The notes beneath the pieces were generated by a model. That model saw only the letters and a program-made list of their open reading frames with translations. It ran no database searches and was not told the origin of the DNA. The translations under genes and the position numbers were made by a program. Of a DNA stretch of 9,657 nt, positions 1 through 6,037 are shown one piece after another (the stretch's first letter is position 1; the number at the start of each line of letters is the position of its first letter). Origin of the DNA: JAZQLP01 sp045542755 (GTDB taxonomy: Bacteria > Bacillota > Clostridia > Oscillospirales > UBA644); the NCBI GenBank assembly GCA_045542755.1, contig JAZQLP010000124.1, positions 1 to 9,657 of the forward strand, given 5' to 3'.

Positions 1-32
1 AAGCAGAATTTTCAAACATTTTCTAAAAACTG

Positions 33-61
33 TTGACTTTAGGCGAATTTTATAATATAAT
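33..61 (+). promoter_or_regulatory. SigA-type promoter of the acetyltransferase gene
   Basis: The -35 box is TTGACT (33-38) and the -10 box is TATAAT (56-61), separated by exactly 17 nt. An overlapping second TATAAT at 51-56 has only a 12-nt spacer and is unlikely to be used. Transcription should start near 68, leaving a leader of about 30 nt before the ATG at 98. Confidence 0.75.
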
Positions 62-97
62 TACCTTGTAAAAGACACATTTCGGAGGTAACTCAAT

Positions 98-595
98 ATG
101 GATATGTTGGTAAAACTTTTCGATCTTCCTCCCCTCTATCCTGAAATAGAGAAAATGGAGAAGCTCGGCATCGCAATCAGAAAGCCCATTGGCCCTGAAA
201 ACTACGGTGTTATCCAGTGGATACTTGAAACTTTTGGCCCAGCTTGGGCAGGTGAAGCAGAAAACTCTTTCTTTAACAATCCCAAGAGCATTTGGATTGC
301 GGAAAGAGGCGGTAAGCCCATTGGCTTTGCCTGTATCGATGCTACCGTAAAGGGCTTTTTCGGTCCTACCGGCGTAGCAAAAGAAGAAAGAGGCCAAGGT
401 ATTGGTAAGGCTCTTTTATTGGCTGCTCTTCACGGAGCAAGAGATCTGGGATACGGTTACTGTGTAATCGGTTCTGTTGGCCCTGCTGAATTTTATGAAA
501 AAGTATGTGGCGCTACAAAGATTCCCGGTTCCGACCCCGGCGTATATAAGGGAATGATTTGGCCTCCCAAAAAGAAAAAAGAGAAAAAAGAATAA
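98..595 (+). CDS. GNAT-family N-acetyltransferase
   Basis: This 165-residue protein is probably a cytoplasmic acetyl-CoA-dependent acetyltransferase; its substrate cannot be told from sequence. The acetyl-CoA pyrophosphate-binding motif A lies at about residues 92-106, with the R-G-Q-G-I-G signature at 98-103 followed by a lysine. A preceding strand (IGFACIDA, about 75-82) and a late FYEKVCGA segment (132-139) fit the core of the GNAT fold. The first 25 residues are extra N-terminal sequence, and the protein ends in a very basic lysine/glutamate tail (158-165). The start is set by GGAGGT at 84-89, 8 nt before the ATG. The gene ends with two in-frame TAA codons (593-598). It is the only plus-strand gene here, with its own promoter and terminator, so it is probably monocistronic. 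The family call is firm and the specificity unknown. Confidence 0.88.
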   Translation: MDMLVKLFDLPPLYPEIEKMEKLGIAIRKPIGPENYGVIQWILETFGPAWAGEAENSFFNNPKSIWIAERGGKPIGFACIDATVKGFFGPTGVAKEERGQGIGKALLLAALHGARDLGYGYCVIGSVGPAEFYEKVCGATKIPGSDPGVYKGMIWPPKKKKEKKE

Positions 596-605
596 TAAGT
601 ACAAA

Positions 606-640
606 AGCCGCACCAAAAGGTGCGGCTAATTTCTACTTTA
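606..640. terminator. Shared bidirectional terminator between convergent genes
   Basis: A perfect 9-bp GC-rich stem, AGCCGCACC (606-614) with GGTGCGGCT (619-627), closes an AAAA tetraloop. On the plus strand it is followed by AATTTCTACTTT. On the minus strand it is followed by TTTTGTACTT. It sits between the stop codons of the acetyltransferase and the zinc-ribbon gene, so it probably ends both transcripts. The minus-strand T run is the better one. Confidence 0.8.
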
Positions 641-904
641 ATTACCATTATCAAGATCACGCATAACAAGTTTATATTCGCAATTAGGGCATTTCAAACA
701 AATATAGATTCTGTAAGCATTCCCGAAAAACCATGTCTTATTGATGCGAACGAAGTCAGTCTTTTCCCTTTCTTTACCTCTGAGCAATTTTGTGCCGCAA
801 TTTGGACAATACCGATTCTTATTAATAAAGGTGTTTGTTTTATAGAGTACGAACAACAAAGCGAACAAAATAACACATAAAAATATAGAAACAACATACT
901 GCAT
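638..904 (-). CDS. Small membrane-anchored zinc-ribbon protein
   Basis: This 88-residue protein has one hydrophobic N-terminal membrane segment (about residues 4-21, MQYVVSIFLC onward) and then a soluble domain with two CPNC knuckles, C33/C36 and C72/C75. This is a four-cysteine zinc-ribbon arrangement with about 35 residues between the pairs. No catalytic motif is visible, and I do not recognise the specific family. The frame stays open upstream to an ATG at 943, but that codon lies upstream of the -10 box of the promoter found here and could not be in the transcript. The ATG at 904 is preceded by GGGGGG (912-917), 7 nt away, and was chosen; an ATG at 919 has no such site. The gene is alone on its transcript, with promoter 934-962 and the shared terminator. 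The gene call rests on the promoter, the ribosome binding site and the cysteine pattern; function is unknown. Confidence 0.75.
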   Translation of the reverse strand: MQYVVSIFLCVILFALLFVLYKTNTFINKNRYCPNCGTKLLRGKEREKTDFVRINKTWFFGNAYRIYICLKCPNCEYKLVMRDLDNGN

Positions 905-911
905 TATTATA

Positions 912-917
912 CCCCCC
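912..917 (-). promoter_or_regulatory. Ribosome binding site fixing the start at 904
   Basis: A run of six G (minus strand) lies 7 nt before the ATG at 904. It is imperfect compared with GGAGG, but it is the only candidate downstream of the predicted transcription start near 927. Confidence 0.55.
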
Positions 918-933
918 ATTATCTCTGTAATTA

Positions 934-962
934 AGTATAGCAAATTTTCTAATCCATGTCAA
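934..962 (-). promoter_or_regulatory. SigA-type promoter of the zinc-ribbon gene
   Basis: Read on the minus strand, a perfect -35 TTGACA (962-957) is followed after 17 nt by the -10 TATACT (939-934). Transcription should begin near 927, so the start codon must lie at 919 or 904 and not at 943. Confidence 0.8.
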
Positions 963-989
963 TAGAAGGTTTTATATCGTTTTGCTTAT

Positions 990-1028
990 AAAAATCAAAA
1001 AGACCGTATCTTAAATGATACGGTCTTT
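990..1028 (-). terminator. Terminator of the 96-residue protein gene
   Basis: A perfect 12-bp stem, AAAGACCGTATC (999-1010) with GATACGGTCTTT (1017-1028), closes a 6-nt loop. On the minus strand it runs into TTTTTGATTTTTAT. It starts 7 nt after the stop codon of the gene at 1036-1326. Confidence 0.85.
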
Positions 1029-1035
1029 CAATACT

Positions 1036-1326
1036 TTACGCTTCCTTCAGCGCTCTTTCAAGCCAAACGGTAGCAATCTCCATAGCGGGAGCCATTCCGG
1101 GCTTTACTGTTTCCTTTACGATGCGGTCTTTTACGTCGTCACCGTTAAGCTGAAGCTGAATTGCAACCTTAGTTGCCTTGGTTATATCCTGACCGGCATA
1201 GGGCTCACTGTCAAGAACCTGCATCATGATAATATATTTATCAGCAAGACTGCCGTAAAAAATAATATTTTCAAAACGAACGAGGGGTTTGCCTCTGTAC
1301 ATGAGAAATTTAGGTCTGTTGCTCAT
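1036..1326 (-). CDS. Conserved-looking 96-residue protein of unknown function
   Basis: I cannot assign a function. The protein is soluble, 96 residues long, with no signal peptide, membrane segment or cysteine cluster. It opens with a basic MSNRPKFLMYRGKPLVR segment, continues with strand-like stretches (IIFYGS, KYIIMMQVLD), has a middle that could form strands (KVAIQLQL), and ends in an amphipathic helix (AMEIATVWLERALKEA). Small proteins with this kind of opening and ending seem familiar from clostridial genomes, but that is memory and not a search result. The start is well supported: CGGAGGT (1334-1340) lies 7 nt before the ATG, and an extended -10 promoter lies just upstream. The gene is monocistronic, with its own terminator, which suggests a housekeeping-style stand-alone gene. 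Confidence 0.8.
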   Translation of the reverse strand: MSNRPKFLMYRGKPLVRFENIIFYGSLADKYIIMMQVLDSEPYAGQDITKATKVAIQLQLNGDDVKDRIVKETVKPGMAPAMEIATVWLERALKEA

Positions 1327-1379
1327 TTTTCTTACCTCCGTTTTTATTATAAAACATGAGAAACTGTAAACTATTGTAC

Positions 1380-1408
1380 ATTATATCACATTTTCTTCCG
1401 TTTGTAAA
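1380..1408 (-). promoter_or_regulatory. SigA-type promoter with extended -10
   Basis: On the minus strand, the -35 TTTACA (1408-1403), a 17-nt spacer and the -10 TATAAT (1385-1380) form a near-consensus promoter. TG at 1388-1387, one base before the hexamer, adds an extended -10. Transcription of the 96-residue protein gene should start near 1373, giving a leader of about 47 nt. Confidence 0.8.
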
Positions 1409-1442
1409 GGGGGTTTACCAATTATTCGAATTCTTAAATATA

Positions 1443-1480
1443 AAAAATATGGACTATCGCTGTTGATAGCCCATATTTTT
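1443..1480 (-). terminator. Terminator of the germination operon, overlapping the last stop codon
   Basis: A stem of 10 bp (1443-1452 with 1471-1480), one A/C mismatch and 5 more bp (1454-1458 with 1465-1469) closes a 6-nt loop. On the minus strand it ends in a T run with an ATATTT continuation. The arm read first on the minus strand covers two bases of the TAA stop codon (1481-1479) of the 59-residue gene. It is the first terminator seen downstream of gerA on the minus strand. Confidence 0.8.
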
Positions 1481-1658
1481 AATTCATATAATCAAGCCAA
1501 TCCATGCAAGTATGTTTTGCTTTGGCAAACTCTCTGTTTACTTCTTTTCTTACGGTTCTGTTTGTCATTAAAATGCCGACGCCAACAGACAAACCGACAA
1601 CAGCGCCCAAAATCATTCCTCCTACAAAACCGCATCTTCTTTTCTTCATCAAAAACAT
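1479..1658 (-). CDS. 59-residue glycine-rich single-pass membrane protein, last gene of the ger cluster
   Basis: This small gene starts with ATG at 1658 and ends with TAA at 1481-1479. A good GGAGGG (1664-1669) lies 5 nt upstream. The protein begins MFLMKKRRCG, a basic cytoplasmic anchor. It then has one hydrophobic, glycine-spaced membrane segment (about residues 11-31, with G11/G14/G18/G22/G26/G28-like spacing), and ends in a basic then aromatic tail (RKEV...CMDWLDYMN). The general shape resembles YtxH-like small proteins with a glycine-zipper helix, but I do not claim that family. It lies 32 nt after the 118-residue gene and directly before the operon terminator, so it is probably co-transcribed with the germination receptor genes. 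A longer open frame over the same bases (1492-1734) is rejected because it lacks a ribosome binding site and has an implausible Cys/Arg/Lys-rich composition. Confidence 0.72.
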   Translation of the reverse strand: MFLMKKRRCGFVGGMILGAVVGLSVGVGILMTNRTVRKEVNREFAKAKHTCMDWLDYMN

Positions 1659-1663
1659 ATTTT

Positions 1664-1669
1664 CCCTCC
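1664..1669 (-). promoter_or_regulatory. Ribosome binding site of the 59-residue gene
   Basis: GGAGGG on the minus strand lies 5 nt before the ATG at 1658. It is the main evidence that this short frame is translated and that the overlapping longer frame is not. The in-frame ATG at 1649 would be 14 nt away, too far. Confidence 0.7.
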
Positions 1670-1690
1670 AAATTTATAGATATTTTCTCA

Positions 1691-2047
1691 TCACAGCAAC
1701 TTTTCTTCGTTTGCGGATATATCGTATCCTCCACTGTTTATTATAGCTTGAGATACAAGATCGTTTACTTCATGCTTACAGTACACCGCCATATAACATT
1801 CTTGGGGTTCCTCCCCGTATGGTATAGACGACAAAGAGTTCAACGGGTTTGAATATCGCGATTTAATACCGTAGCCGAGAGGCAGATCTGCCCTATTGTT
1901 TTGTACATATAAAACATTATCGTTTTCCTTCTCACTTCGATAATCAAGTCTGATTTCGTATATCCCATCGGAAATTCTGTTTATCCTTTGTGCAGCTCTC
2001 TGTGCCGACTCTGTATTCAAAAATTTCGAACTGACCCTATAAATCAT
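1691..2047 (-). CDS. 118-residue protein of unknown function in the ger cluster
   Basis: I do not recognise this protein. It is soluble, with no signal peptide. The N-terminal part reads as strand-helix-strand (IYRVSSKF, then ESAQRAAQRINR, then YEIRLDY, residues 2-36). The C-terminal part reads the same way (CYMAVYC, then EVNDLVSQAIINSGGYDI, residues 84-110), with a polar linker of about 45 residues between. This could be two beta-alpha-beta halves of a ferredoxin-like fold; that is inference. The ATG at 2047 is chosen because AGAGG (2054-2058) lies 6 nt before it. An in-frame GTG at 2089 would give 14 more residues but has only a poor GCGGGG site. The gene starts 44 nt after gerB with no terminator between, and precedes the 59-residue membrane protein gene by 32 nt, so it probably shares the germination transcript. 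A role in spores is suggested by context only. Confidence 0.78.
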   Translation of the reverse strand: MIYRVSSKFLNTESAQRAAQRINRISDGIYEIRLDYRSEKENDNVLYVQNNRADLPLGYGIKSRYSNPLNSLSSIPYGEEPQECYMAVYCKHEVNDLVSQAIINSGGYDISANEEKLL

Positions 2048-2053
2048 TTTTAA

Positions 2054-2058
2054 CCTCT
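2054..2058 (-). promoter_or_regulatory. Ribosome binding site deciding the ATG at 2047
   Basis: AGAGG(TT) on the minus strand lies 6 nt before the ATG at 2047 and favours it over the upstream GTG at 2089. Confidence 0.6.
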
Positions 2059-2091
2059 GAACCAGTTTTATTACTACAGGGTCATACACTG

Positions 2092-3225
2092 TTACCCCGC
2101 TGAAGGAAGTTTCCCCTCTTTAATAGAGTTTATCCTCCCTCTTCTTGCTACTATTTCCGTTGTTATCCATAAGCCTAACAGTATGAGAATCATAAAGGGG
2201 CCACCGTAGCGATAAAACTCTATATAAGCAAAGAATTTACGAATAGAGTCAAATCCGAATGCAGCAACTACAGCACAAACCAAGCAGGCACCGATATTAA
2301 TATATTTAGTGTATGACTCTAATACCTTTATTCTATTAAAACGATAGACAAAACCTTTTGCCGCACAGTAAAGAGAAAATGCAATTTTAACGTTCAGCGC
2401 AATAAAATATAAAATATCCACAACAGTTTCAAGACGGGCTACGAATCCGAGATTTATCAAGGACACAGTAACGTAGTGAGGGAAATACAGCTTGTTAAGT
2501 GCTTCCCCGCCTATTACCAACAATGAGTTCAATACCGTAACTAAAAGACATAAGAATGCGAAAGCGTAGGCCAAGATAAAATATCTTTTTCTTAAGGGCT
2601 CTGCTTTTTCCTTTTTATTGTTCATTCCGCACACAAAGAGTACCAGAACCGTATCACCGAAAAATCCCGTTATGCTTTCAGCAGTAGAAATTACGATATT
2701 ATCCATATCGGACAAATTGATTGGCTCAAAATTACCAAATTCGAACCTACTCACACTTAACAGAACATATGCTATTATACTTACTACCAATATGGGCGCA
2801 TACAAGGCAGAAAAATGTCCTAAAACCCTATATCCTTTACTAATAATATAAAGATATAGCACCGACATAAACAGAAACAAAACTATCAGCGGTGTATTAA
2901 ACAGCGAGGTAAGTTTAATCTCTTCGCCTACAGTACGTAAAGAAGTTATAGCCGTGGTAAGTGCGTAGGTCCCGTATACCCCCGCAAATCTTCTCCCTAT
3001 AAAGCCATTTGTTTTACACAAATATTCAAACACATTACCATGCTCTCGGGAGAGATCAGCTATTCGCAATATAATTAGCAAAAAAGGTATAAACAGTATT
3101 CCGGCCACACCGATAGAAATGTAATAATATTTTCCCGCCTGGGTATGGCTCCCCAAAATAGGCAGCATTGCGGTCATTAAAATAAATGTCAAAGCGGCAA
3201 GATGTTTTTGTCTTCGTTTTTCCAT
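2092..3225 (-). CDS. gerB: GerAB-type spore germination permease (B subunit)
   Basis: This 377-residue integral membrane protein belongs to the spore germination B-subunit family, which is related to the APC amino acid transporters. In known receptors the B subunit sits in the inner spore membrane and takes part in nutrient sensing together with the A and C subunits. About ten hydrophobic segments can be counted, roughly at residues 9-25, 33-53, 80-95, 111-128, 138-157, 187-200, 214-238, 262-289, 309-325 and 342-359. The stretch with LETVVDILYFIALNVKIAF near 265-283 matches the conserved region near the eighth segment. Length is normal for the family. The start follows GAGGA (3233-3237) by 7 nt, a site inside the end of gerC, and only 3 nt separate the gerC stop from this start, so translation is probably coupled. 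The family is confident; the germinant is unknown. The symbol is used as a family label. Confidence 0.93.
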   Translation of the reverse strand: MEKRRQKHLAALTFILMTAMLPILGSHTQAGKYYYISIGVAGILFIPFLLIILRIADLSREHGNVFEYLCKTNGFIGRRFAGVYGTYALTTAITSLRTVGEEIKLTSLFNTPLIVLFLFMSVLYLYIISKGYRVLGHFSALYAPILVVSIIAYVLLSVSRFEFGNFEPINLSDMDNIVISTAESITGFFGDTVLVLFVCGMNNKKEKAEPLRKRYFILAYAFAFLCLLVTVLNSLLVIGGEALNKLYFPHYVTVSLINLGFVARLETVVDILYFIALNVKIAFSLYCAAKGFVYRFNRIKVLESYTKYINIGACLVCAVVAAFGFDSIRKFFAYIEFYRYGGPFMILILLGLWITTEIVARRGRINSIKEGKLPSAG

Positions 3226-3228
3226 ACG

Positions 3229-4371
3229 CTATTCCTCGTTGGTTATGGGCAGATCGGATAGTCCACTGCTTTGCAACTCAACCGTAACTTTTATATCAAA
3301 ATCAAGGGCATCAATATATTCTCCGTTTTTTGACGATATATCTCTGAACACCGACGGAGATTCCTTGTATAAAAGGTACCCGTAAGAAAGAATATCACTC
3401 CGATATCCTACCTTGATTTTCTGTATACAGCTCTGTAGTTTTTCTTTTATTTTAAGAGCGATAGTTTCCTCATATTCCTTTACTGTGGAAGAGTCCTGAA
3501 AGTTTATATCTTTGGGGATTCTCATCATCGATAAAGAGAGTTTTACATCGATACCTATTTGTGTTTCATTATCCTTCTTTGGCTTTACCTTTATTTTATC
3601 GGACAAAATGTTAAAGTGCAGATAATTCCCCTCTGACATCTCAATTTCCAGAGAACCGTCTTTAAGGTCATCTGTAAGCATAAGAAAGTATAAACTTTCC
3701 TCTTCAGAGAGAAAACCTATGAGCTTATCATCCTTAAACACGGATATACCGGATATGGAAAATCGTTGCTCTCCGTTATCATCATCAAAGGTTATTGAAG
3801 GTAAATAAGCCTCTCCTCCCGGATTTTCCATAGCATTGATACACTCATACACCTTTATACTGGTAGTAGTTGAGTTTTCTTTGGCGGTTTCTTTAAGTGC
3901 CTTTGAAACATCAAAAGACACGAGATTTGCCCTTGTGGGGGTACATTTAAAAACGTCTGAAGCCTTGTCCTGCTTTACAACGACCATATCAAGAGAAACG
4001 TTTATTCTGTTATCATGGAAGAAGAAATCGACAAAGTCGCGTATCCCCTCTTCGGCCACGTCTTTGCTTAATAAGACTACGGCACAATGGCCAAAATACA
4101 GTTGTCGCACATTTGTACTTACAATTTTTTCCAAGGCACCCGCGACTGTTTCTCCGGTCTTAGTAATCACCACAGGATTCGGCGTAGCCTCTGATGAAGA
4201 TTGGGATTTCATTGATAAAATTTCCGCCGTAACTTCATATCCCGCTGCACCCTTATCAATGGCTATTCCTGCAACAAGAGAGCTTTCTTCAATATCCTTG
4301 TAATCGTAGCACCCAGTCATATTGAAAAGCGACAAAAATAGCAATATAGATAACACTATTTTCTTTATCAT
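3229..4371 (-). CDS. gerC: GerAC-type germination lipoprotein (C subunit, Ger(x)C family)
   Basis: This 380-residue lipoprotein is the C subunit of a nutrient germinant receptor, probably anchored on the outer face of the inner spore membrane. A basic MIKK start and hydrophobic stretch (5-16) precede a lipobox ending at C21 (MTGC); the mature protein begins CYDYKDIEE, close to the family's usual CWDxxE start but with Tyr for Trp. LYFGHCAVVL at 91-100 matches the conserved FGH region. The C-terminal domain (about 205-368) begins GISVFKDDKLIGFLS, typical of the Ger(x)C C-terminal domain. The frame is open to an earlier start at 4443, but ATG 4371 is preferred: GGAGGGG (4376-4382) lies 4 nt away, the signal peptide starts there, and it overlaps the gerA stop as ATGA (4 nt). 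The overlap indicates translational coupling with gerA. Confidence 0.93.
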   Translation of the reverse strand: MIKKIVLSILLFLSLFNMTGCYDYKDIEESSLVAGIAIDKGAAGYEVTAEILSMKSQSSSEATPNPVVITKTGETVAGALEKIVSTNVRQLYFGHCAVVLLSKDVAEEGIRDFVDFFFHDNRINVSLDMVVVKQDKASDVFKCTPTRANLVSFDVSKALKETAKENSTTTSIKVYECINAMENPGGEAYLPSITFDDDNGEQRFSISGISVFKDDKLIGFLSEEESLYFLMLTDDLKDGSLEIEMSEGNYLHFNILSDKIKVKPKKDNETQIGIDVKLSLSMMRIPKDINFQDSSTVKEYEETIALKIKEKLQSCIQKIKVGYRSDILSYGYLLYKESPSVFRDISSKNGEYIDALDFDIKVTVELQSSGLSDLPITNEE

Positions 4372-5924
4372 TTTACCCCTCCGCTTTTCTGCCGTATCTT
4401 GTCTTGGGATATTCTTCTTGGTCGCGTAATCATTTTTGACCATAAAGCCCGTATAAAAATATCTTTTTTATTTTGACGGCTTTCAAATATACTGTAATCG
4501 GTATATTTTACCCCAAAACTTTCCATACCGAGGATCATTATACACATAAACAAGAAACTCAATATTACGCCATACAGACCGAGCAAGGTACCTAAAAGAA
4601 GAATGGCAAGCCTAAACACAATCACAGCACTCTTTAGTCTGGTATTCATGAGTCCGCAAAGAGCTGTCATTGCCACAATAATTACCATTGTAGAGCTGAC
4701 GAATCTGGCGTTTACGGCCGCATCTCCTAAAACTATCGCACCAACTATACTTAAGGGCTGACTCACACTTGACGGCACTCGAATCCCCGCTTCCCTGATT
4801 ATTTCAAAAACCAATATAAGCAACGCACACTCTACTACTGTTGAAAAGGGCACACCCTCCCGTGTAGCTATTATTGACAATAAAAGCTCTATGGGGATTA
4901 TCTGAGTGTGATAGGTTAATATAGCCACGAAGGCCCCAGGTAAGAAAACGGTAAGAAAAAATGATATTATTCTTAAAATACGAACAAAAGAAGCATATAT
5001 ATTACTTACGTAATAGTCCTCGGGAGACTGAAAATTCTCTATAAAAAGATAAGGAAGAGTAAGGACTTCGGGACTTCCGTTTACTATGATTGCGATACGC
5101 CCCTCAAGAATTTTTCCTGCAGCTCCGTCAGGACGCTCTGTAGTCCCCATCATGGGAAAGGGGGACATTGACTGGGAAGAAATAAGTTCTGTAAGATAAT
5201 TGCTATCCAATACCCCGTCAATATCAATAGCCGATATTTGTTTTTTTATATCATTCAAAAGATTCTTATCGCACAAACCGTCTATATAGCACAAGGCTAC
5301 CTGAGTATTTGTCTTTCGCCCAACAGAAACAAATTCTGCTTTAAAGTCGCTACTCTGGATACGCTTTTTTATCAGCCCTATATTCCCTACCAGATCCTCA
5401 ATAAATCCTTCATGAGACCCTTTTATCACCTTTTCATTTTCGGGCTCCGACACAGATCTTACTTTGAGCATCTTCGTATCGGCTATTAGACCCTTTTTCT
5501 CGCCCTCAAAAATGAAAACCGCATTGCCCCCAAGAATACCTGCAATGAGGTCATCAATTTTGTCGGTAAGTTTTACGTCGCTACCGAAAATAATATTTGC
5601 CGCAATATATTCAATCGGTTTTCGTTCTCCCGTATATTGAACAATGGGTCTTATATAATCGCTGGCAATCATAATGTCGTTTGACATACCGTCAAAAAAG
5701 AAGGTTTTGCCAACGATTGGATTAAGGCCGCTACTTATAATATCTCGTGTCTTAAGCAGGCTATCATTCTTGAATCTTGTCATTATCACATTGCTGTCAA
5801 CTTCAAGATTACCGCTGATATCACCCGTGACCGTATTATTTTGAGGTGTACTTGAACTTCTCGTATTAACGTTTAACAGCCCCGTCAGGTACCGTTTGAT
5901 AAGATTTGTTTTTTCTCTGCTCAT
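4368..5924 (-). CDS. gerA: GerAA-type spore germination receptor subunit (A subunit)
   Basis: This 518-residue protein is the A subunit of the spore germinant receptor. GerA-family complexes act in the inner spore membrane and trigger ion release on nutrient binding. The soluble N-terminal region spans about residues 50-290. It contains TERPD (262-266) and LEGRIAIIVNGSP (273-285), followed by the hallmark PYLFIENFQSPEDYY (291-305). About five membrane segments follow, roughly 313-338, 341-355, 361-377, 389-425 and 433-467. The conserved block REAGIRVP...SQPLSIVGAIVLGDAAV lies at 377-404. A basic tail (484-518) ends the protein. The ATG at 5924 has no good ribosome binding site (only GCGGT/CGGA-like bases), in contrast to its neighbours. 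It is the first gene of the cluster, isolated from the cupin gene by a terminator. In model spore formers such operons are forespore-expressed under SigG; no clear SigG site is seen here. Confidence 0.95.
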   Translation of the reverse strand: MSREKTNLIKRYLTGLLNVNTRSSSTPQNNTVTGDISGNLEVDSNVIMTRFKNDSLLKTRDIISSGLNPIVGKTFFFDGMSNDIMIASDYIRPIVQYTGERKPIEYIAANIIFGSDVKLTDKIDDLIAGILGGNAVFIFEGEKKGLIADTKMLKVRSVSEPENEKVIKGSHEGFIEDLVGNIGLIKKRIQSSDFKAEFVSVGRKTNTQVALCYIDGLCDKNLLNDIKKQISAIDIDGVLDSNYLTELISSQSMSPFPMMGTTERPDGAAGKILEGRIAIIVNGSPEVLTLPYLFIENFQSPEDYYVSNIYASFVRILRIISFFLTVFLPGAFVAILTYHTQIIPIELLLSIIATREGVPFSTVVECALLILVFEIIREAGIRVPSSVSQPLSIVGAIVLGDAAVNARFVSSTMVIIVAMTALCGLMNTRLKSAVIVFRLAILLLGTLLGLYGVILSFLFMCIMILGMESFGVKYTDYSIFESRQNKKDIFIRALWSKMITRPRRISQDKIRQKSGGVK

Positions 5925-5973
5925 AGTATCCGTTACCGCTTTTTGTATATTGTTTTACAGCTATCTTTCCCTT

Positions 5974-6022
5974 AATATAAAAAAATAAACGGCTTCTGAA
6001 TAATAATTCAAAAGCCGTTTAT
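5974..6022 (-). terminator. Terminator of the M42 peptidase-cupin block
   Basis: An 11-bp stem (5985-5995 with 6012-6022), one C/A mismatch and 5 more bp (5997-6001 with 6006-6010) closes an AATA loop. The minus strand continues with TTTTTTATATT. It lies 15 nt after the cupin stop codon and separates that transcript from gerA. Confidence 0.85.
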
Positions 6023-6037
6023 AAAAGTTAATTTGTT

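Noticed and set aside
51..56. First TATAAT as the -10 box of the acetyltransferase promoter
   Set aside because: The spacer to TTGACT would be only 12 nt; the overlapping TATAAT at 56-61 gives 17 nt.
50..397. Minus-strand open frame antisense to the acetyltransferase
   Set aside because: It lies over a gene with a clear GNAT motif, promoter and ribosome binding site; it has no start signals of its own.
1492..1734. Minus-strand open frame of 80 codons between the 118-residue gene and the terminator
   Set aside because: It overlaps the end of the 118-residue gene and all but the last codons of the 59-residue gene, has no ribosome binding site, and encodes an implausible Cys/Arg/Lys-rich sequence. 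The 59-codon frame in the same place explains the region better.
1463..1852. Plus-strand open frame of 129 codons
   Set aside because: It is antisense to two supported genes, has no ribosome binding site, and its composition looks like reverse-complement coding sequence.
2048..2089. GTG start at 2089 for the 118-residue gene
   Set aside because: It has only a weak GCGGGG site; the ATG at 2047 has AGAGG at good spacing. Not fully excluded.
3836..4303. Plus-strand open frame of 155 codons inside gerC
   Set aside because: It is antisense to a confident lipoprotein gene, serine/threonine-rich in the way typical of shadow frames, and lacks a ribosome binding site.
4372..4443. Longer gerC start at 4443
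   Set aside because: It would place 24 charged residues before the lipoprotein signal peptide and lies deep within gerA. ATG 4371 has a strong site and the ATGA overlap.
5985..6022. Large hairpin before gerA considered as a riboswitch or operator
   Set aside because: It is a single stem with a T run directly after the cupin stop codon, which an ordinary terminator explains; no further conserved structure is visible.
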